A stretch of DNA of 30,768 nt. Origin: JACMRI01 sp043778625 (lineage in GTDB: Bacteria > Bacteroidota > Bacteroidia > UBA4408). The notes under the pieces were generated by a model. The model ran no database searches. It was not told the origin of the DNA and saw nothing but the letters and a program-made list of their open reading frames with translations. The translations under genes and the position numbers were made by a program. Location of the stretch: the NCBI GenBank assembly GCA_043778625.1, contig JAYWFU010000028.1, positions 1 through 30,768 on the forward strand, read 5' to 3'. Shown one piece after another: positions 15,153 to 22,705 of the stretch (position 1 is the stretch's first letter; each line of letters opens with the position of its first letter).

Positions 15153-17207
15153 TTACCTAACCTCCGCACCATTCTCCACATCATCGTTAGTTGGTGCTAC
15201 AAAACTTAAATTCCCCGCTTTATTTTCGGCCATCAATATCATACCTTGGCTTTCAATACCTTTTATTTTGCGAGGTTCAAGGTTAATTAATATGCTTACC
15301 TGTTGTCCAATAATAGTGGCGGGGTCGTAACTGCCTGCAATGCCCGATACTACTATACGTTGGTCAATACCTGTATCTACTTTTAGTTTTAATAACTTAT
15401 CGGTTTTGGGTACACGTTCGGCTTCAATAATAGTGGCAATGCGTATATCTAGTTTTGTAAAATCGTCAAAGGTAATATTGGCTTTAGCAGGCTCGGTTAC
15501 TTTGGTAGCAATAGCAATACTTTCGGCCTTAGCTTTAAGCTTGGCTACCTGTTGCTCAATTTGCGCATCTTCAATTTTGTTAAACAATAATCCACCATTA
15601 TTAATTACATGCCCCGTGGCTAAATTATTGGTTTGCTTAGCTAGTTGCCAATGTTTACCTTCAAAATTAAGCATAGTGCGAAGTTTGGCACAACTAAATG
15701 GCAAGAATGGTTCCCACGCAATACTTAGGCTTGCGCACAACTGCAACGAAATATTCATAATTGTTTTTACACGATTTTCGTCCGTTTTAATTAATTTCCA
15801 AGGCTCGTTATCGGCCAAATATTTATTACCTAATCTAGCCAAGTTTAATGCTTCAGCCATAGCTTCGCGCATGCGGTAGGCCTCAATAGCTTGCTCAATA
15901 CGGTTTACGGTGGCTTCAATACTTTGTAGTATAATTAAATCGTCAGCAGTATAATCGGTAGCGTTAGGTACTTTGTTGGCATAAAATTTTTCGGTAAGCA
16001 CCAACGTTCTATTTACAAAATTACCAAATATGGCTACTAGTTCGTTATTGGTTTTGGCCTGAAAATCTTTCCAAGTAAACTCACTATCTTTGGTTTCGGG
16101 CAATAGACTCGTTAGTGTAAAGCGCAGTAAATCAGGCTGATTAGGAAAGTCCTGCAGATACTCGTGCATTTCAATACTCCAGCCACGGCTAGTACTCATT
16201 TTATCGCCCTCAAGGTTCATAAACTCGTTGCCAGGTACATCTTGTGGCAAATTATAGTTGCCGTGTGCATGCAACATAGCTGGAAATATTATGCAATGAA
16301 ACACAATATTATCCTTACCAATAAAGTGCACTAGCTTGGCATCAGGGCTTTGCCAGTAATCTTTCCAATCTTTATTGTTATCAATAGCCCATTGTTTGGT
16401 AGCACTAATGTAGCCAATAGGTGCGTCAAACCACACGTACAGCACTTTACCCTCCGCATCTAATACAGGTACTTTTATTCCCCAGTCTAAATCGCGCGTA
16501 ACAGCACGGGGTAATAATCCGCCGTCAATCCAACTCTTGCATTGCCCATACACATTAGCTTTCCAATCGTGCTTATGGCCCTCTAATATCCACTGGCGCA
16601 AAAAGGGTTCGTGTTTATCTAACGGCAAATACCAGTGTTTGGTGCTACGTAGCACAGGCACTTCGTTAGTTAAGGCTGATTTTGGATTAATTAATTCTAA
16701 CGGACTAAGGCTCTTACCACATTTTTCGCATTGGTCGCCGTAAGCATGGTCGTGTGCGCAATTAGGGCAAGTACCGTATATATATCTATCTGCCAAAAAC
16801 GCTTCGGCTTTAGCATCATAATACTGCTCCGAAACTTCCTCTACTAACTTACCAGTGTTGTTCAAGTTAGTAAAAAATTCTTGTGCCGTAGCGTGGTGTA
16901 TTGCACTACTTGTACGATGAAATATATCAAACGAAATACCCAACTCTTCAAACGAAGCTTTGTTTAATGCGTGATATTTATCAATAATAGCTTGTGGTGT
17001 AGTACCCTCTTTCATAGCTTGGTTGGCTATGGCGGTGCCGTGCTCGTCGCTACCGCACACAAATACTACATCGCGCTGTTGCGCACGCAGGTAGCGGGCA
17101 TAAATATCAGCAGGTAAATAGGCGCCCGCAAGGTGGCCAATATGTTTGGGACCGTTAGCGTAAGGCAAAGCGGCCGTAAGGGTGTAGCGTTTAAATTGTT
17201 GTGCCAT
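15153..17207 (-). CDS. metG: Methionyl-tRNA synthetase
   Basis: Charges tRNA-Met with methionine. The 684-residue class I synthetase shows the HIGH motif as HIGH at 22-25 in LPYANGPKHIGHLAGAYLPA. The connective-peptide zinc knuckle has Cys147, Cys150, Cys160 and Cys163. The signature lysine loop reads KMSTS at 336-340, where KMSKS is canonical; KMSTS is a common variant. The anticodon-binding helical domain follows, and the last 110 residues are an EMAPII/Trbp111-like tRNA-binding domain (FDDFTKLDIRIATIIEAERV, then KIKGIESQGMILMAE). A -7 box, TACTTTTG, lies 30 nt upstream of the ATG. The RAYT gene follows on the same strand after 18 nt. Confidence 0.97.
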   Translation of the reverse strand: MAQQFKRYTLTAALPYANGPKHIGHLAGAYLPADIYARYLRAQQRDVVFVCGSDEHGTAIANQAMKEGTTPQAIIDKYHALNKASFEELGISFDIFHRTSSAIHHATAQEFFTNLNNTGKLVEEVSEQYYDAKAEAFLADRYIYGTCPNCAHDHAYGDQCEKCGKSLSPLELINPKSALTNEVPVLRSTKHWYLPLDKHEPFLRQWILEGHKHDWKANVYGQCKSWIDGGLLPRAVTRDLDWGIKVPVLDAEGKVLYVWFDAPIGYISATKQWAIDNNKDWKDYWQSPDAKLVHFIGKDNIVFHCIIFPAMLHAHGNYNLPQDVPGNEFMNLEGDKMSTSRGWSIEMHEYLQDFPNQPDLLRFTLTSLLPETKDSEFTWKDFQAKTNNELVAIFGNFVNRTLVLTEKFYANKVPNATDYTADDLIILQSIEATVNRIEQAIEAYRMREAMAEALNLARLGNKYLADNEPWKLIKTDENRVKTIMNISLQLCASLSIAWEPFLPFSCAKLRTMLNFEGKHWQLAKQTNNLATGHVINNGGLLFNKIEDAQIEQQVAKLKAKAESIAIATKVTEPAKANITFDDFTKLDIRIATIIEAERVPKTDKLLKLKVDTGIDQRIVVSGIAGSYDPATIIGQQVSILINLEPRKIKGIESQGMILMAENKAGNLSFVAPTNDDVENGAEVR

Positions 17208-17237
17208 ATAGGTAAAAATGTGTTAACTAATTAAGTG

Positions 17238-17245
17238 CAAAAGTA
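17238..17245 (-). promoter_or_regulatory. -7 box for metG
   Basis: On the minus strand the sequence reads TACTTTTG, a perfect TAnnTTTG match ending 30 nt before the metG ATG. The spacing agrees with the other -7 boxes in the window. No -33 TTG is evident at the expected distance. Confidence 0.45.
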
Positions 17246-17318
17246 CATTAAAAAACTTCGTTATTGTTTGTGATAATTAAAGCGAATGTTCTCAATTTAA
17301 AATTTAAAAATAATAATG

Positions 17319-17326
17319 TAGCTTTG
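17319..17326 (+). promoter_or_regulatory. -7 box for the response-regulator gene
   Basis: TAGCTTTG matches TAnnTTTG and ends 32 nt before the TTG start codon at 17359. A TTT triplet lies 20 nt upstream in the -33 position. A 15-bp palindrome follows the box (17334-17348). Confidence 0.45.
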
Positions 17327-17333
17327 TTATTTA

Positions 17334-17348
17334 TATTTAATCTAAATA
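17334..17348. promoter_or_regulatory. Candidate operator, 15-bp palindrome
   Basis: TATTTA-ATC-TAAATA lies just downstream of the -7 box, over the probable transcription start of the response-regulator gene. It shares AATCTAAATAA with the operator-like palindrome in the next promoter (18042-18058). The sequence is AT-rich, so chance is a real alternative. Confidence 0.35.
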
Positions 17349-17358
17349 AAATTAAAGA

Positions 17359-17988
17359 TTGGTTAATTTAATAATTGCAAACACAGAGTATTTAAGTAGG
17401 CGGGGCTTACAAACTTTAATTAACGAGCAGACCACTTTTAATTGTGTTGCTACCGTAACTAGCAACAAACAGCTTACTGTGGCATTAAGTACTACACTAC
17501 CCAATGTATTAATTATTGACTATTGCTGTAGTGATTGTTTTTCGTTAACGGCAATTAAAAAAATAAAAACCGAACATCCAACAATAAACATATTGGTGAT
17601 GTCGCACGAAAAAACAGCGCTCAAAATAAAAGAAGTTATTGCCACGGGTATTAAAAATTATATACTTAAAAGTAGTAGTGAGCCAGAAATTATTGAGGCC
17701 ATAAATTGTTGTGCTAACGGAGCTAAATATTTTAGTAAACAAATAATAGACGTTTTGTTAGAAGAGGAAATAACAAACACTAACCATAAACTAACTGCAC
17801 GAGAACTAGCCATTGTAAACGAACTTATTGCGGGCAAAAAGCCCTTTGTAGTGGCTGACCATCTTGCTATAAGTTACCACACCGTTATTGCGCACAAGCG
17901 TAATATTTACAAAAAATTGGGTATTAATACCAATGTTGAATTAATGCAATATGCCATTACTATGGGTATTTGGAACAAGGGCAACTAA
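17359..17988 (+). CDS. LuxR/NarL-type response regulator with degenerate acidic pocket
   Basis: 209 residues: an N-terminal receiver-like domain (about 1-120) and a C-terminal GerE/LuxR helix-turn-helix (about 144-205; LTARELAIVNELIAGKKPF, then SYHTVIAHKRNIYKKLGI). The receiver keeps the phospho-acceptor position Asp54 (LIIDYCC), the switch Ser82 and Lys104. The Mg-binding Asp pair that normally follows the first strand reads Asn8-Thr9 (IIANTEYLSRRGL against the usual IADDHxLxRRGL). Phosphorylation may therefore be weak or absent. The start is a TTG at 17359: an in-frame stop lies at 17353-17355, no ATG fits, and the first strand follows at once. No histidine kinase is adjacent. It sits directly upstream of, and may control, the heme cluster. 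Confidence 0.85.
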   Translation: MVNLIIANTEYLSRRGLQTLINEQTTFNCVATVTSNKQLTVALSTTLPNVLIIDYCCSDCFSLTAIKKIKTEHPTINILVMSHEKTALKIKEVIATGIKNYILKSSSEPEIIEAINCCANGAKYFSKQIIDVLLEEEITNTNHKLTARELAIVNELIAGKKPFVVADHLAISYHTVIAHKRNIYKKLGINTNVELMQYAITMGIWNKGN

Positions 17989-17998
17989 CAATAAAGTA

Positions 17999-18014
17999 TA
18001 GCAAAATTTTGCTA
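17999..18014. terminator. 16-bp palindrome after the response-regulator gene
   Basis: TAGCAAAATTTTGCTA is a perfect palindrome 11 nt after the response-regulator stop. It may be that gene's terminator, though no T run follows, or another operator in the leader of the heme cluster. Confidence 0.35.
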
Positions 18015-18038
18015 GTATAATTTACCATAATTAAGTTA

Positions 18039-18069
18039 TTGTTTAGACTAAATCTAAATAAGATGTTTG
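18039..18069 (+). promoter_or_regulatory. Promoter of the heme cluster (-33 TTG, -7 GATGTTTG)
   Basis: TTG at 18039-18041 is separated by 20 nt from GATGTTTG at 18062-18069, one mismatch from TAnnTTTG. The -7 box ends 34 nt before the ATG at 18104. This is the only promoter in the window where both boxes are seen at good spacing. Confidence 0.5.
18042..18058. promoter_or_regulatory. Operator-like palindrome between -33 and -7
   Basis: TTTAGA-CTAAA-TCTAAA is an inverted repeat with 6-bp arms; its first 11 bases (TTTAGACTAAA) are also palindromic. It fills the spacer between the two promoter boxes, where a bound repressor would block sigma. The shape recalls DtxR/MntR- or Fur-type boxes, but the regulator is not known. 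Confidence 0.45.
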
Positions 18070-18103
18070 TAGCAGTAAATAACCACTTAACTAACTACAA
18101 TAA

Positions 18104-19369
18104 ATGAAAACAAAATTACTAGCCGCAACAGTAGTATTAACAAGCATAGTAACACAAACGCAAGCACAGGTAATAACAGATACCGTGTCGATGAATGCAG
18201 GATACAGCACACAAAAATGGTATAGCCTACAAAACGATGAACAAGGTGTGGCGCAAGCTAAAGATAATTGGGACATAGCTTTTGAAATAACTGGCTACAC
18301 AGCATCGATATTAGCCAATACACAAAAAGCAAATTTTATACTATATAAAGCCCCTTACAGCATAAGCAATTATGCAACTATTGATACCGCAGGTATTAAC
18401 AATTGGGAGCACCTTTATAACAGCGATACTACTTGGGCTATTGGGGCTTTTAACAAAGGTGCTAATGCAAATAATGGTAGTGATTTAGGTTGGGGCGTGT
18501 ATGACCTTAATACACACATAATAACTGGCGATAGTTGCTATGTTATAAAATTATCAAACACAAGCTACAAAAAAATTAAAATAGAAAACTTAGCGGGTGG
18601 TATATACACATTCAGCTATGCTGATATTAACGGAGCAAATGCAAACACTGCCACAATTGACAAAACAACTTATTCGGGCAAAAACTTTGCTTACTATAAC
18701 CTAACTAGCAACACGGCTATGGATAGAGAGCCTGCGGCAAGCACTTGGGATTTAACATTTACAAAATATACCACATTTATACCCAGCCCTTACGGGGTTA
18801 CTGGTGTAGTAAGCAACAAGGGTGTTACCGTGGCGCAAGCTAATGATGTTGTAAGCCCCGCAACCTACAACAATTACGCTGCACATACCCCCGAAACGGC
18901 TATTAATACTATTGGTTACGATTTCAAATATTTTAACTTATCAGCTAACGCATGGCAATTATCAACTGACACGGTATATTTTGTAAAATCAAGGCAGGGC
19001 GATATTTGGAAACTTCGTTTTACAGGATTTGGCGGAAGCTCCAACGGAAATTTTATTTTTAGTAAAGAAAAACTAACTTCCGTTAGTATTAATGATATTA
19101 ATAATAACACAGTAGCCAAGCTTAGCGTGTATCCTAACCCTAGCTTGGGTAACCAAACAAACGTAATATATAGCATAGAACAAGCTGCTAATGTTGCTAA
19201 CATAACCGTGTACAACACCGCAGGTGTGCAATTACACAGTAGCCAGCTAAGTACTGTGGCGGGGATGTACAATTACCAACTAAATACCACAAACTATATC
19301 GAGGGAATTTATATTATTAAACTGTATGTAGATGGTAAAGTTATTACTCAACAATTTATAAAACAATAA
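18104..19369 (+). CDS. HmuY-like protein with T9SS C-terminal sorting domain
   Basis: A 421-residue exported protein: a signal peptide runs to about residue 21 (MKTKLLAATVV start, TQAQ end). A body resembling the HmuY heme-binding family follows, and a type A T9SS sorting domain covers about 340-421 (LSVYPNPSLGN, ITVYNTAGVQL, NTTNYIEGIYIIKLYVDGK, ending QQFIKQ). HmuY landmarks are DNWDIAFEITGY near 57, STWDLTFTKYTTFIPSPYGV near 214, and TIGYDFKYFNLSANAW. These align by eye with the lipoprotein encoded at 22689. HmuY proteins are hemophores in Porphyromonas; histidines are few here and ligands cannot be assigned. First structural gene of the cluster, with its own promoter and operator-like palindrome. 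Confidence 0.75.
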   Translation: MKTKLLAATVVLTSIVTQTQAQVITDTVSMNAGYSTQKWYSLQNDEQGVAQAKDNWDIAFEITGYTASILANTQKANFILYKAPYSISNYATIDTAGINNWEHLYNSDTTWAIGAFNKGANANNGSDLGWGVYDLNTHIITGDSCYVIKLSNTSYKKIKIENLAGGIYTFSYADINGANANTATIDKTTYSGKNFAYYNLTSNTAMDREPAASTWDLTFTKYTTFIPSPYGVTGVVSNKGVTVAQANDVVSPATYNNYAAHTPETAINTIGYDFKYFNLSANAWQLSTDTVYFVKSRQGDIWKLRFTGFGGSSNGNFIFSKEKLTSVSINDINNNTVAKLSVYPNPSLGNQTNVIYSIEQAANVANITVYNTAGVQLHSSQLSTVAGMYNYQLNTTNYIEGIYIIKLYVDGKVITQQFIKQ

Positions 19370-19397
19370 TTTATTAACTGACTAATTAAAACATAGT

Positions 19398-20360
19398 ATG
19401 AAACACCTACTTACCGCCGCCGCATTACTGATTGGAAGTACATTAGCTGCGCAAAACAAAAGTACCATTAAACCAAAAGAAACAAGTTCGACGTTAAACA
19501 TTGCCACCAAAAAACAAAGTGATATTGCCGCAATAAAAGCCATGTGTGGTATATACAAAGTAAACTTTGATTTTGCCGAAACCTTTGCCCCCGACACCGC
19601 TTACAAGTACCACAAACGGTATAGCGAATGGGGTATTGAATACGTATTTGTAGCCGAAGAAAATGAAAATAAAATTGCGCTACAACATTTATTAATAGTA
19701 AATGATACAATGATTATTAAGCATTGGCGACAAGATTGGGCATTTGAAAACAAAGAAGTATACCAATACTATAAGGATAACGAATGGCTCAAAAAAACAC
19801 TAACCAATGACCAAGCACTTGGCACTTGGACACAAAAAGTGTATCAGGTAGATGATAGCCCGCGCTACGAAAGTTATGGTACGTGGATACATGCCGACGG
19901 AAAACATTTTTGGGAAGGAGTAAACGACAGCCCTTTGCCACGCAGAGAATTTACCAAGCGTAGCGATTATAATGTAATGCGCCGTCATAGTCGTGTAGAA
20001 ATATTTAACGACAGTTGGGTGCTTAACCAAGACAACGAAAAAATACTGAGAGCTAACGGAATAGATAAGTTAATATGCTGGGAAAAAGGTATTGAAAAAT
20101 TTACCAAAGGCAATTACGATGCTACTCCAGCATTAAAATGGTGGAATAAACAAGTAAATTATTGGGCAGATGTGCGTAAGGTATGGGACGAGGTGTATGC
20201 GGTAAATAATGATTTGAAAATTGACAAAAAAATAAATAATAAGTTTTTGTTTGAAGCATTATTCGAGTTAGGCGATAACCACTGTAACCAAAAATTATAC
20301 GTGCAAGGCAGTGCCATTGTTGATATTAAAAAAGTAATAGCAACATACGTTAAGGCCTAA
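19398..20360 (+). CDS. DUF6607 family exported protein
   Basis: 320 residues with a signal peptide (MKHLLTAAALLIGSTLAAQ). The mature part is rich in Trp and Tyr and has strongly conserved-looking blocks: AIKAMCGIYKVNFDFAETFA, IALQHLLIVND, MIIKHWRQDWAFENKEVYQY, TWTQKVYQVDDSPRYESYGTW and LPRREFTKRSDYNVMRRHSR. I recognise this as the DUF6607 pattern, which has no assigned function. Family members are often seen beside HmuY-like and TonB-receptor genes in Bacteroidota, and that is the setting here: 28 nt after the T9SS HmuY-like gene and 86 nt before the receptor. A role in heme or metal handling in the periplasm is inferred from context only. Confidence 0.7.
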   Translation: MKHLLTAAALLIGSTLAAQNKSTIKPKETSSTLNIATKKQSDIAAIKAMCGIYKVNFDFAETFAPDTAYKYHKRYSEWGIEYVFVAEENENKIALQHLLIVNDTMIIKHWRQDWAFENKEVYQYYKDNEWLKKTLTNDQALGTWTQKVYQVDDSPRYESYGTWIHADGKHFWEGVNDSPLPRREFTKRSDYNVMRRHSRVEIFNDSWVLNQDNEKILRANGIDKLICWEKGIEKFTKGNYDATPALKWWNKQVNYWADVRKVWDEVYAVNNDLKIDKKINNKFLFEALFELGDNHCNQKLYVQGSAIVDIKKVIATYVKA

Positions 20361-20446
20361 TTGTTTAAATTAAAATACGTAACCTGTATGTATCCATTAA
20401 CCGCTAGCCTGCACACCCCTATTGCCACAACACAACACTACGTAGT

Positions 20447-22705
20447 ATGAAATTAATTATAACGCTATTTTTAATTTCGACTACTTGTGTTGCCCAAACT
20501 ATTAAGGTGCTGTCTGCTAAGGATAAAAGTCCGTTACCGTTTGCATTTATAACCATTAAAAACGATGTCGTATTTTTACAACAAATTACTGACGTTAATG
20601 GCGTAGCTACTATTGGTAAAGAGTTTAAAACAAATGAGTTATATACAATAACCATAAAATCAGTAGGGTACAAAACTAACGTTCAACAGCTTACGGGTGG
20701 CAACTTAAACCAACTTACCGAAGCTTGCTTGTTGCCTAGCAATGTACAACTGCAGGAGTTGGTTATTACAGCACAATACACCCCAACAATTACTGAGCAG
20801 GCTATTCAAAAAATTAAAATTATTGATAAGCAAAAAATAGCACAAATGGGAGCTGTTAATTTGCGCGATGTGCTAACCAACCAATTAAATGTACGCTTAC
20901 AGCAAGATAACATATTAGGCGCAGGAATAAGTTGCCAAGGCGTTAGTGGCGAAAACGTAAAAATATTATGCGACGGAATACCTATGATAGGAAGGCTTAA
21001 TGGTAACATAGATCTTTCGCAAATTAATGTAAATAATGTAGAGCGAATTGAAATTGTTGAGGGACCATTAAGCGTACAATACGGAACCAACGCCTTAGCG
21101 GGTACAATAAATATTATTACTAAAAAAAATAATGTGCAAAAATATCAATTGGGAGCTTCTGCTTACTACGAAAGTATAGGTACCTATAACCTTAATGCTA
21201 ACCTTAGTTATAGTAAAAACAAGTATTTATTGCAAATAAACGGAGGGCGCAATTATTTTGATGGCTGGAATAGTAACGATAATTTATTTGTGCTACCTCA
21301 CTCAAAAATAGCTGATAGTAGCCGTTACAAACAATGGAAACCTCGCCTACAATATTTTGCCGATGTAGGTTATAATTATCAATTAAAAAAAATAAACGTA
21401 GGAGTTAAGTCGGCTTTCTTTACCGAAAAAATAATTAACAGAGGCTACCCTAACGCTCCTTATCTCGAAAATGCTTTTGACGATTATTACTACACACAAC
21501 GTTTTGACAATAGCGTTACCCTTAACGGAAAAATGAATAAATATTGGAGCATACAAAGTGTAAACGCCTATAATTATTATGGCCGAGAAAAACAAACGCT
21601 TTACAAAAACTTAACAACACTTAACGAAACGGCTACCAATGTTAGTAACGGGCAAGATACCACTTCGTTTTCGTTACTAATGCTAAGAGCATCGTTAGTA
21701 CACGCTAATGATTCAGCCAAAATAAACTACGAGTTTGGTTATGATATAAACCACGAATCGGCATTGGGAAAACGACTACAAAACAACCTGCAAGCAATGG
21801 GCGACTATGCTTTGTACAGCACTGCCGAGTACAAGTTAATAAACAAGTTAATAATAAAACCAGGGTTGCGCTACGGTTACAACACAATATACAATGCGCC
21901 TGTAGTGCCATCGCTTAACATAAGGTGGCAGTTAGCGCACAAGCACTCGCTACGTGGTAGTTATGCCAAGGGATACAGAGCCCCCTCAATTAAAGAGTTA
22001 TATTTTTATTTCGTTGATATTAATCACAATATTATTGGCAATAAAAACTTAAAAGCCGAAACATCTAACAACTATATGCTTAGCTATAATTACACTACTC
22101 CAATACAAAACGCAAACTATAAGTTGGACGTTAGTTCGTTTTACAATCAAATTAATAATTTAATAACCTTAGCACAAATATCTCCCACATTATACTCTTA
22201 TATAAACGTGGGCCATTACAAAACATTGGGCGTACAGCTATCTAACACGCTACACTACCAACAATTAAACGTGCAATTAGCCGCAAGTTATATTGGTAGA
22301 GATAACCAACTACCACCAACACTTGGCGTAAGTAATTATAGCTATAGCCCCGAACTACAAGCTAATGCAAGTTATTTGTTTACTAAACTAAAAACTACCG
22401 TTTCAGCCTTTTATAAATACAACGGTCGCTTACCTAATTTAGTACTAATTAATAACGAGCTACAACAAAACTACATTAGCAGTTATTCTATTTTTGATGT
22501 AACCCTCAACCAACAATTAATTAACAATACATTAAATGTAACTATTGGGTGCAAAAACATACTAAACGTTACCAACATTAACGCCAACACCACTACAGGA
22601 GCGCATAGCCAAGCGTCAAGTACGTTAGCTATGGCTACGGGGCGAAACTATTTTGTTAAACTAACACTGAATTTATCGCAATTAAAAAATGACATCAATA
22701 ATTAA
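20447..22705 (+). CDS. TonB-dependent outer-membrane receptor, heme-type (HmuR-like)
   Basis: A 752-residue receptor with a signal peptide (MKLIITLFLISTTCVAQ). A carboxypeptidase-D-like beta domain (about 18-95) is followed by the plug at about 105-230 (INVNNVERIEIVEGPLSVQY, GTNALAGTINIITKK) and a 22-strand barrel. A heme-receptor-like box is visible: YRAP at 510-513, His527 and NKNL at 532-535, matching the FRAP-His-NPNL arrangement of heme receptors such as HemR and HmuR. The usual C-terminal aromatic residue is replaced; the protein ends LSQLKNDINN. The stop overlaps the start of the HmuY-like lipoprotein gene by 17 nt, so the two are translationally coupled. TonB, ExbB and ExbD are not in the window. 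Substrate is inferred to be heme; a siderophore or cobalamin is possible. Confidence 0.85.
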   Translation: MKLIITLFLISTTCVAQTIKVLSAKDKSPLPFAFITIKNDVVFLQQITDVNGVATIGKEFKTNELYTITIKSVGYKTNVQQLTGGNLNQLTEACLLPSNVQLQELVITAQYTPTITEQAIQKIKIIDKQKIAQMGAVNLRDVLTNQLNVRLQQDNILGAGISCQGVSGENVKILCDGIPMIGRLNGNIDLSQINVNNVERIEIVEGPLSVQYGTNALAGTINIITKKNNVQKYQLGASAYYESIGTYNLNANLSYSKNKYLLQINGGRNYFDGWNSNDNLFVLPHSKIADSSRYKQWKPRLQYFADVGYNYQLKKINVGVKSAFFTEKIINRGYPNAPYLENAFDDYYYTQRFDNSVTLNGKMNKYWSIQSVNAYNYYGREKQTLYKNLTTLNETATNVSNGQDTTSFSLLMLRASLVHANDSAKINYEFGYDINHESALGKRLQNNLQAMGDYALYSTAEYKLINKLIIKPGLRYGYNTIYNAPVVPSLNIRWQLAHKHSLRGSYAKGYRAPSIKELYFYFVDINHNIIGNKNLKAETSNNYMLSYNYTTPIQNANYKLDVSSFYNQINNLITLAQISPTLYSYINVGHYKTLGVQLSNTLHYQQLNVQLAASYIGRDNQLPPTLGVSNYSYSPELQANASYLFTKLKTTVSAFYKYNGRLPNLVLINNELQQNYISSYSIFDVTLNQQLINNTLNVTIGCKNILNVTNINANTTTGAHSQASSTLAMATGRNYFVKLTLNLSQLKNDINN

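Noticed and set aside
17999..18014. The 16-bp palindrome as a Fur box
   Set aside because: It resembles the Fur consensus only in being an AT-rich palindrome; it lies upstream of the -33 box and next to a stop codon, so a terminator role is at least as likely. Kept as a low-confidence feature only.
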